This document shows positions 58,683-64,000 of a stretch of DNA of 64,000 bases, in pieces. The DNA is taken from the NCBI RefSeq assembly GCF_009939005.1, contig NZ_JAACJS010000012.1, forward strand, positions 186,001 to 250,000, written 5' to 3'. Within the stretch, counting starts at the first letter, position 1. Each line of letters starts with the position of its first letter. Origin of the DNA: Sediminibacterium roseum (GTDB taxonomy: Bacteria > Bacteroidota > Bacteroidia > Chitinophagales > Chitinophagaceae). The notes under the pieces are model-generated. The model ran no database searches, was not told where the DNA came from, and worked only from the letters and a program-made list of their open reading frames with translations. The position numbers and the translations under genes were made by a program.

Positions 58683-59240
58683 TTGGAACTGGACACGACC
58701 ATAACGATACATGAGGAATTGATCGAAAGGTGTAAAAGGGGGGATTCCTCCGGCTATACCGGGCTGTATAACCTGCACGCCAAAGAGGTGTATAATACCA
58801 TCTTCAGGCTGGTGCAGCATACGGCGGAGGCGGAAGACATTCTGCAGGACAGCTTCCTTGCCGCTTACCAGGCCATAGACGGGTTCCAGAATACGGGTGG
58901 TTTCAGGGCATGGATCAAGCGCATCGCGATCAACAAATCGATCAACTGGATCAGGCGGAACAAAATGAAGATCGTGGAGATGGATACGGGCAATATGAAG
59001 ATCGAAGACGAAGAGGCGATAGACGAACGCGCCTTCACCTTCAAAATGGAAGAGGTACAAAAAGCGATCGCCGCTTTACCGGAGCCGTACCGCACCATTT
59101 TCCAGTTGTACGCCATTGAAAACATCCCGCAGGTAGAAATAGCGCAGATGTTGGGTATTGCAAACAATACGGTACGCATCCAATACCACCGCGCAAAATT
59201 AAAAATACTGAGAACCCTTAAAGAAGGAGGTATATCATGA
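58683..59240 (+). CDS. ECF-type RNA polymerase sigma factor, TTG start
   Basis: A 185-residue sigma-70 family factor of the extracytoplasmic function type. Region 2 covers about 10-80 (YTGLYNLHAKEVYNTIFRLV, EDILQDSFLAAYQAI, FRAWIKRIAINKSINWIRR) and region 4 about 125-178 (ALPEPYRTIFQLYAIENIPQVEIAQMLGIANNTVRIQYHRAK). There is no in-frame ATG before the domain; the frame is closed by a TAA at 58656, leaving TTG at 58683 (or CTG at 58677) as start. It overlaps the downstream gene by 4 bp, so they are translationally coupled. Confidence 0.92.
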   Translation: MELDTTITIHEELIERCKRGDSSGYTGLYNLHAKEVYNTIFRLVQHTAEAEDILQDSFLAAYQAIDGFQNTGGFRAWIKRIAINKSINWIRRNKMKIVEMDTGNMKIEDEEAIDERAFTFKMEEVQKAIAALPEPYRTIFQLYAIENIPQVEIAQMLGIANNTVRIQYHRAKLKILRTLKEGGIS

Positions 59241-60034
59241 AAAGTGAACTGGAAGATTTCATCAGCAGCAACCGGGAAGCATTCGATACAAGGGTGCCCG
59301 ATCCCGCTGTGCTGGAGCGGTTACAGCAGAAATTACAACAGCAACAAACGCAGATTTCAGCAACAAAAAAGGAGAAAGCCATCGTGATCCCTTTGAAGAT
59401 GGCAAGATGGGCGGCAGCGGCCTGCGTGGTTTTGATTGGCGGGGCCATTTTCTGGATAACCCAAAAAGAAACACCGGCGGTTCAAACGGAACTGGCAACA
59501 ACCAATAATCCGCAAGCCATCGCTCCGGCAAAAATAAGTGCGCCGGAAACAACGGCAACCGTTCCTGCAGAGAAACCGGCGCCTGTACGGATGGCGGCTA
59601 AAAAAGACAACAGCCAGGCGATAGACGAAGAGAACAGCATCCGCAAGAACATGCTCTTTGCCAAACTGAACAATATGGAGTCGCCGAGCCAGCGTTTAAC
59701 GGCGGCCTCACAACTATACCATTTGAAAGACGGCGATACAGACATCGTGGATGCATTGGTTAAAACCATGAACAACGATCCGAGCACCAACGTACGCCTC
59801 GCCGCACTCGATGCACTCAGCAGGTTTTACCGCGAAGGATATGTGAAGAAAAAACTGGTGGCATCGCTTGGTAAACAAACGGACCCGATGGTTCAGATCG
59901 GCCTGATAGAACTGCTTACCAAAATGAAAGAAAGATCAATATTGAAACAACTCGATAAAATGGTGAACGATGGAAACACAATGCAGGCCGTAAAAGACCA
60001 GGCCTACACAAGCATCTTCACCCTGCGCTCTTAA
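59237..60034 (+). CDS. Membrane protein with HEAT-like repeats, probable anti-sigma factor
   Basis: A 265-residue protein. The cytoplasmic N-terminus (1-55) contains the short helix LEDFISSNREAFDTRVPDP common in Bacteroidota anti-sigma-like proteins, then one membrane helix (about 58-75). A Pro/Ala/Thr linker leads to a periplasmic C-terminal domain of HEAT-like helix pairs (about 140-262: DIVDALVKTMNNDPSTNVRLAALDAL, MVQIGLIELLTKMKERSILKQLDKM). The 4-bp overlap with the sigma gene supports a role as its regulator. No ZAS zinc motif is present. Confidence 0.8.
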   Translation: MKSELEDFISSNREAFDTRVPDPAVLERLQQKLQQQQTQISATKKEKAIVIPLKMARWAAAACVVLIGGAIFWITQKETPAVQTELATTNNPQAIAPAKISAPETTATVPAEKPAPVRMAAKKDNSQAIDEENSIRKNMLFAKLNNMESPSQRLTAASQLYHLKDGDTDIVDALVKTMNNDPSTNVRLAALDALSRFYREGYVKKKLVASLGKQTDPMVQIGLIELLTKMKERSILKQLDKMVNDGNTMQAVKDQAYTSIFTLRS

Positions 60035-60139
60035 CAAAACAGAATACTGCAGCAGGATGGCGAACCGGTCATGCATGACGGCAAGAGATCATGTTGCGCT
60101 TACTTAACCCAATTGACAAACATCAAATACCAAACAAAA

Positions 60140-60907
60140 ATGAAAAAGTACTTAATAGCACTCGCAGGCCTGCTGATGATCACCTCGGCGCAGGCACAGG
60201 AATTCAAACTCGCAAAAAGCACAGGAAAGCTCGTTATCAGTCTGCCGTCTGTAAGGGTAGAAGGATACGCCGGCAATGAGATCGTATTCTCCTCCTCGAA
60301 ATCAGACTGGGAAAACGACGAACGCGCAAAAGGCTTACGGCCGATCAATGGCTCGGGGCTTGAAGACAATACGGGTCTTGGCATCAACGTAAGCGACAAA
60401 GGCACAACCTACGAGGTGAGCCCGGTAACGGCAAAAGGAGGAGAGATCACCATCAAGGTTCCGAAAGGCGTATCGATCTCATATACGTACAACAAAGTGA
60501 TGAATGCGGGCAAGGCTTATTTTAAAAACGTGGAAGGCGAACTGGAGATCTCGGTTCAGCACAACAAAGTTGACCTGGAGAACATTTCAGGGCCGCTCAC
60601 GGCCAAAGCGGTGTACGGTGGCATCGACGCGAAATTCGCTGACAACATCAAAGGGCCGATCTCTATCGTATCGATCTATGGTTATGTTGATGTATCGATT
60701 CCCGTTGCTACCAAAGCAAACCTGAAAATGAACACCTCGCACGGGGAAATATTTGCAGCGGCCGACCTGAAGATCGACCTGGAAAAAAATGCGAGCAGCG
60801 ATATGGTGAGTTACAACAACAACAACGTAAGGGGAAAGATCAACGGCGGTGGAGCAGAATTCACGCTGCGTTCAGACTACGGGAAGATCTACCTGCGTAA
60901 AAATTAA
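60140..60907 (+). CDS. Exported DUF4097-like beta-repeat protein
   Basis: A 255-residue protein with a signal peptide (KYLIALAGLLMITSAQAQ). The rest is repeated short beta strands resembling DUF4097/adhesin-like right-handed helices (GGEITIKVPKGVSISYTYN, then LEISVQHNKVDLENISGPLTAKAVYGGIDAKF). It ends in FTLRSDYGKIYLRKN, nearly the same ending as the next gene, so the two are paralogs. It belongs to the sigma-factor operon and is likely one of its targets or sensors. Confidence 0.82.
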   Translation: MKKYLIALAGLLMITSAQAQEFKLAKSTGKLVISLPSVRVEGYAGNEIVFSSSKSDWENDERAKGLRPINGSGLEDNTGLGINVSDKGTTYEVSPVTAKGGEITIKVPKGVSISYTYNKVMNAGKAYFKNVEGELEISVQHNKVDLENISGPLTAKAVYGGIDAKFADNIKGPISIVSIYGYVDVSIPVATKANLKMNTSHGEIFAAADLKIDLEKNASSDMVSYNNNNVRGKINGGGAEFTLRSDYGKIYLRKN

Positions 60908-60933
60908 TTCATCACCCATACCAATCTCATTTT

Positions 60934-61659
60934 ATGAAAACAATATTGATGTGCCTCTGCAGCCTTGTTGCGGTTGCAGCTACAGCACAAACAGTGGTTT
61001 CGCGCAGCTACGCAGTAAAATCGGGTGATAAGGTGGAACTGAATTTTGACTACCCGCAGGTGGTTAAAGTAAGCACCTGGGATAAGAACGAAGTTTCTGT
61101 GATCGCACGGGTAAGCATCAACGATGGTGAGAACGATACGGCTTTTGTTCTCGAAGACAAAACAGCCGATGGTGTAGTAACCATCAGCAACAAGATCAGG
61201 AACCTGAAAAACCTGCCGCACCGCTACACCGTTGTACACGACGGCAAAAAAACAACGTTCCGTTCCAAAGAAGAGTTCCGGGAGTTCAACAGGAACGTTA
61301 CAGGAGCCCATTATATGTCGTCTGACGGCGTTGATATGGAAATCACCGTTGAAGTAAAAGTTCCTGCCAATACCAGCACCAACATCAAAGCCACTTATGG
61401 AATTGTTGAACTGGTGAACTTCAATGCACCGGCTACCGTTAATGCGACCTACGGCGGAATTGATGCAACGGTGGTACAGGCCAACACCGGTAAACTGCAG
61501 GCAACCACGAGTTACGGACAGATCTATACAAACCTTGACCTTAAGCTGACGGATAAAACAGAAAAAGACTTTTTCACGTCATTCACCGCCGAGCCGGGTA
61601 AAGGGCCAGCGTATATTCTTAAATCAACCTACGGGAAGATCTATCTCCGCAAGCCATAA
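60934..61659 (+). CDS. Exported DUF4097-like beta-repeat protein
   Basis: A 241-residue protein with a signal peptide ending at AATAQ. The beta-rich pattern matches the preceding gene (VEITVEVKV-like strands, ATYGIVELVNFNAPATVNATYGGIDATV, TTSYGQIYTNLDL) and the C-terminus is ILKSTYGKIYLRKP. The gene lies 26 bp downstream of its paralog and is followed by a clear terminator that ends the operon. Confidence 0.82.
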   Translation: MKTILMCLCSLVAVAATAQTVVSRSYAVKSGDKVELNFDYPQVVKVSTWDKNEVSVIARVSINDGENDTAFVLEDKTADGVVTISNKIRNLKNLPHRYTVVHDGKKTTFRSKEEFREFNRNVTGAHYMSSDGVDMEITVEVKVPANTSTNIKATYGIVELVNFNAPATVNATYGGIDATVVQANTGKLQATTSYGQIYTNLDLKLTDKTEKDFFTSFTAEPGKGPAYILKSTYGKIYLRKP

Positions 61660-61694
61660 GAAGATTTTATCTCCCAATTGTTTTTCTCATGTTC

Positions 61695-61725
61695 GCGGGG
61701 CATTTTTTATGCCCCGCTTTTTGTT
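61695..61725 (+). terminator. Intrinsic terminator of the sigma-factor operon
   Basis: GCGGGGCAT and ATGCCCCGC form a 9-bp stem with a T-rich loop, followed by TTTTTG. Confidence 0.88.
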
Positions 61726-61828
61726 GCCCGCGCCCGTTTGAAAACGCTTGTAAACATTTAGCGCACGTTTCCTACCCGGATAATTGGCTGTTTTTTATGT
61801 AAATTGTAAGATGCTGCATCTGATTTAT

Positions 61829-63226
61829 ATGAGAAAACCCCGCTGCAGGCAATTCATCCACGTATTGCTTTTCCTGCTGATCAGCTACCAGGGCCGTACC
61901 CAAACGGCGCCACACAATTATTTCAACGATTTCCAGGATTTCATTTACAAAAAACCAAATGCGGATTCTGCCCTGTCGTGTTTACAGGAAATGGCCCGCA
62001 GCAAACTTTATGCTGCGAACCTGGGCATGTATGTACACGATGTTTTCGCCCAGAATTTTAACATCGATACATCCAACCACGATGCCGGTTATGTAAAGGC
62101 GGCCACCAGCCAGAAGAACATCTCGCTCGAAATACTGCGCCGCGCAATGCTCGATACAAACGCATTCCTGCGCAAAACACTCAGGCCCTTGCACCTGCTG
62201 GTGCAGGTTCAGGAAGGAAAGGACCGAATGCGCATGGAGCAGTCGGCCACCGTGTTCCTCAACGAACTGATGAACCCCGATGATTTTTACCGCAATAAAT
62301 CGGCCCGCTATGCGCTGATGCTGTATGGCCTGATGAAAGAACAACAAGCCTCGCAACCATTGTCTCAAAAACTTTTCGATGCCGTGTACACCCGTTTGCG
62401 CAGCGGGCAAATTGTTCCCAATGAAAATTCGACAAGAAGCGAGCTCGACAAACGGGCGTGGTATAGGTATATGTTTGCCGCTGCCAATTTCATCAAGGCA
62501 AATGAAACGGCAGGCGGGAAGGAAAAAGAAGAATACCTGAAAACGGCATTCGCATTCAGCCCGGATATTGCTGATCAGAACCGCAGATCCGCTTTTTTCT
62601 ACGACCAGTTCTTCCTGTTCCGCGAAGGCAAAGAGTCTTTTAAAGAAGACTACGTGGCCTTTATCGAACATTCGAAAGTAAACAGGTCTGCGCTTCTCTC
62701 CGCCCTCCTTGAGATGGCGCTCACCGAACCCGGGTATAAACCAAAGCTTCAGCAGGTATACAATGCGGGCAACCCGGGCGGCGACTTCAAAAAATACTGG
62801 TACAATGCGGTACATGCAAGTGGCACAGATGCACCATCTGTATTGCTTACACAGATGGATAAAAAGCCGTTCTCCAGCAAAGCGCAGGGTAAATGGGTCT
62901 TTATGGATTTCTGGGGAACCTGGTGCGGCCCCTGCAGGCAGGAGCACCCGCAACTGCAGAAGTTTTACGACTCTGTGATCAGCGCATATACAGACCAGAT
63001 CTCCCTGCTCACCATTGCATGCAGGGATACGGAAACTTTGGTGAAGGACTATATGAAGGAAAAGAAATTCTCGTTCCCCGTTGCCATGTCGGATAACAGG
63101 ATCGAAGAAACGTATCGCATCCAGGGTTATCCAACCAAAATACTCATCACGCCCGGCAACCATTACATTGTTGTGCCTTTCGGAGTGGATTGGGTTTCGT
63201 TTGTAAAGGCCTATGCAGGGCTTTGA
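61829..63226 (+). CDS. Exported TlpA-like thioredoxin-domain protein
   Basis: A 465-residue protein with a basic N-terminus and signal peptide (CRQFIHVLLFLLISYQGRTQ). The first 330 residues are helical without a recognised fold. The C-terminal thioredoxin-like domain has the redox motif WCGPC at about 365-369 (FWGTWCGPCRQEHPQLQKFY) and the cis-Pro loop IQGYPTKILI. It should act as a periplasmic thiol-disulfide reductase, as TlpA/ResA proteins do. In-frame codons upstream (61784, ATG at 61811) are possible starts. Confidence 0.87.
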   Translation: MRKPRCRQFIHVLLFLLISYQGRTQTAPHNYFNDFQDFIYKKPNADSALSCLQEMARSKLYAANLGMYVHDVFAQNFNIDTSNHDAGYVKAATSQKNISLEILRRAMLDTNAFLRKTLRPLHLLVQVQEGKDRMRMEQSATVFLNELMNPDDFYRNKSARYALMLYGLMKEQQASQPLSQKLFDAVYTRLRSGQIVPNENSTRSELDKRAWYRYMFAAANFIKANETAGGKEKEEYLKTAFAFSPDIADQNRRSAFFYDQFFLFREGKESFKEDYVAFIEHSKVNRSALLSALLEMALTEPGYKPKLQQVYNAGNPGGDFKKYWYNAVHASGTDAPSVLLTQMDKKPFSSKAQGKWVFMDFWGTWCGPCRQEHPQLQKFYDSVISAYTDQISLLTIACRDTETLVKDYMKEKKFSFPVAMSDNRIEETYRIQGYPTKILITPGNHYIVVPFGVDWVSFVKAYAGL

Positions 63227-63474
63227 CGAGGACCCGGATCTGCTCACACCTCCACGAGCGGCCTTAAACGCATCACGGCCGGAACGCTTTTTGAAAGTAA
63301 AAAAAAGCGGAATTGTGCAGCTGCAGGGGATGGATTTCCAACATAATAGTTCCCGTTGCGATGATCGGTAGCGGCAGCCTATGCCTTTTCAGTGCCCCAA
63401 TTGTTTTCTTGGCTCGATTTTTTTAGTAGCACCACGGAATTATCTTTGTATGGACAGTAAATCCCCATCCCGAT
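63227..63474. promoter_or_regulatory. Intergenic region with TATCTTTG element before the third receiver gene
   Basis: TATCTTTG at 63441-63448 matches TAnnTTTG and lies 26 bp before the receiver ATG at 63475. A TTG at the usual spacing is not evident. The rest of the gap shows nothing else recognisable. Confidence 0.4.
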
Positions 63475-63813
63475 ATGCGCACCGTTTTAGTAGTTGATGA
63501 CGAGATCGATTTTTTTCTGCTGATCAAAGATTACCTGGGGCAGCGCGACTACCAGGTATTTTCCGCAAATACACTGGCGGAAGGGTGGAAGATGCTGGAG
63601 GAGAAAAAATTCGATGTACTGCTGCTCGACAACAACCTGCCCGACGGCTTTGGCTGGAAACAGGCGCCCGAGATCCAGAAACGTTTCCCCGATCTCCGTA
63701 TCACGCTCATCAGCGCCTATGAATCGATATTCCTGGTAACCACACTGGAAGGCGTCCCTTTCCGCATCATGGAAAAACCCGTCAGCCTCGAAACACTGAT
63801 CAGCTATTTCTAA
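63475..63813 (+). CDS. Stand-alone receiver-domain response regulator
   Basis: A 112-residue receiver domain without output domain. It has VVDDEID, the phosphoacceptor Asp in LLDNNLPDGFGW, the Ser in LISAYE and Lys in IMEKPV. It is closely related to the proteins at 48743 and 49197 (shared NTLAEG/LPDGxGW/MEKP pattern), so three copies are found within 15 kb. No partner kinase is adjacent. Confidence 0.93.
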   Translation: MRTVLVVDDEIDFFLLIKDYLGQRDYQVFSANTLAEGWKMLEEKKFDVLLLDNNLPDGFGWKQAPEIQKRFPDLRITLISAYESIFLVTTLEGVPFRIMEKPVSLETLISYF

Positions 63814-63921
63814 CCATCCCAGGCTTTTCTGTGCTAATCTGTGAAATCAGTGGCAACTCATTCCAACCACCAACACCCAAAAAATCCTTACATTCATACC
63901 TTCTAACCCAATAACGATTGT

Positions 63922-64000
63922 ATGAATCAAAAAACCAACTGGTCACAATTCGGCACACTCATCAGCGTGTTCTTTTTCTGGGGGTTTGTCGCAGCCTCTA
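63922..64000 (+). CDS. FucP-type sugar MFS transporter (5' end only)
   Basis: The first 26 codons of a gene that leaves the right edge. MNQKTNWSQFGTLISVFFF followed by WGFVAAS matches the first membrane helix of the FHS family (glucose/galactose/L-fucose:proton symporters) of Bacteroidota. The ATG at 63922 begins the family-type N-terminus. The substrate cannot be judged from this fragment. Confidence 0.65.
   Translation, partial: MNQKTNWSQFGTLISVFFFWGFVAAS

Noticed and set aside
61982..63247. 421-residue minus-strand frame opposite the TlpA-like gene
   Set aside because: The plus strand carries a signal peptide and a WCGPC thioredoxin domain; the minus frame has no recognisable domain.
30194..63419. 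Identical 15-mer TTTTCTTGGCTCGAT at 30194 and 63405
   Set aside because: About two chance 15-bp matches are expected within 64 kb, and the flanks do not match.

Overview
The window reads as ordinary chromosome from a member of the phylum Bacteroidota, most likely family Chitinophagaceae. The family level is an inference from gene content; there is no rRNA in the window. Supporting signs are a SusC/SusD pair, a type IX secretion C-terminal domain, a GLPGLI-family protein, LytS/LytTR signalling, DUF3667, DUF892 and DUF3943 proteins, an FucP-type sugar porter, TonB-dependent receptors with carboxypeptidase-like N-termini, and several promoter elements of the Bacteroidota form TTG / TAnnTTTG. Shine-Dalgarno sites are not evident, so starts were chosen from signal peptides, domain starts and promoter spacing.

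Layout. 1-11 kb: a truncated flippase-like membrane protein, an M1 peptidase, a peptide-binding lipoprotein, MsrA, a MutS2-like ATPase without a Smr domain, a T9SS-exported adhesin-like protein, and small enzymes. 11.1-12.7 kb: a GIY-YIG protein and a tandem array of 86/92-bp units directly downstream of tRNA-Ser(TGA); each unit repeats the hairpin that ends the tRNA. 12.7-18 kb: a lipoprotein and a stress-flavoured group (small Lys-rich protein, DUF892, a Gly/Asn-rich disordered protein, a membrane protein, a tandem universal stress protein). 18-37.6 kb: mixed housekeeping and envelope genes: MidA-like methyltransferase, DUF3943, PEBP, TonB-domain lipoprotein, ABC exporter, a LytS/LytTR two-component pair followed by a TonB-dependent receptor, DUF1579, hydrolases, aminopeptidase P and a DPP-IV-like peptidase.

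37.6-56 kb is the most coherent accessory region. A divergent AraC regulator faces a DapA-family lyase and a DadA-type FAD oxidoreductase, a combination typical of trans-4-hydroxyproline catabolism. They are followed by a GH127/GH146-type beta-L-arabinofuranosidase, a CE15-like glucuronoyl esterase, a sialate-O-acetylesterase-like esterase, and a susC-susD-phosphodiesterase operon. An 11-bp sequence upstream of the lyase recurs exactly upstream of the arabinofuranosidase. Because beta-L-arabinofuranose is attached to hydroxyproline in plant extensins, the region may couple removal of the glycan from plant hydroxyproline-rich glycoproteins to catabolism of the imino acid. The AraC 3' end carries a 122-bp partial duplication set between two AATTAGG-rich palindromes.

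48-64 kb also has three paralogous stand-alone receiver proteins, a decayed GLPGLI/outer-membrane-protein locus, an ECF sigma operon with a HEAT-repeat membrane protein and two DUF4097-like exported proteins, a TlpA-like thioredoxin, and the start of an FucP-type transporter at the right edge. Everything here is from reading the sequence; no database search was run.
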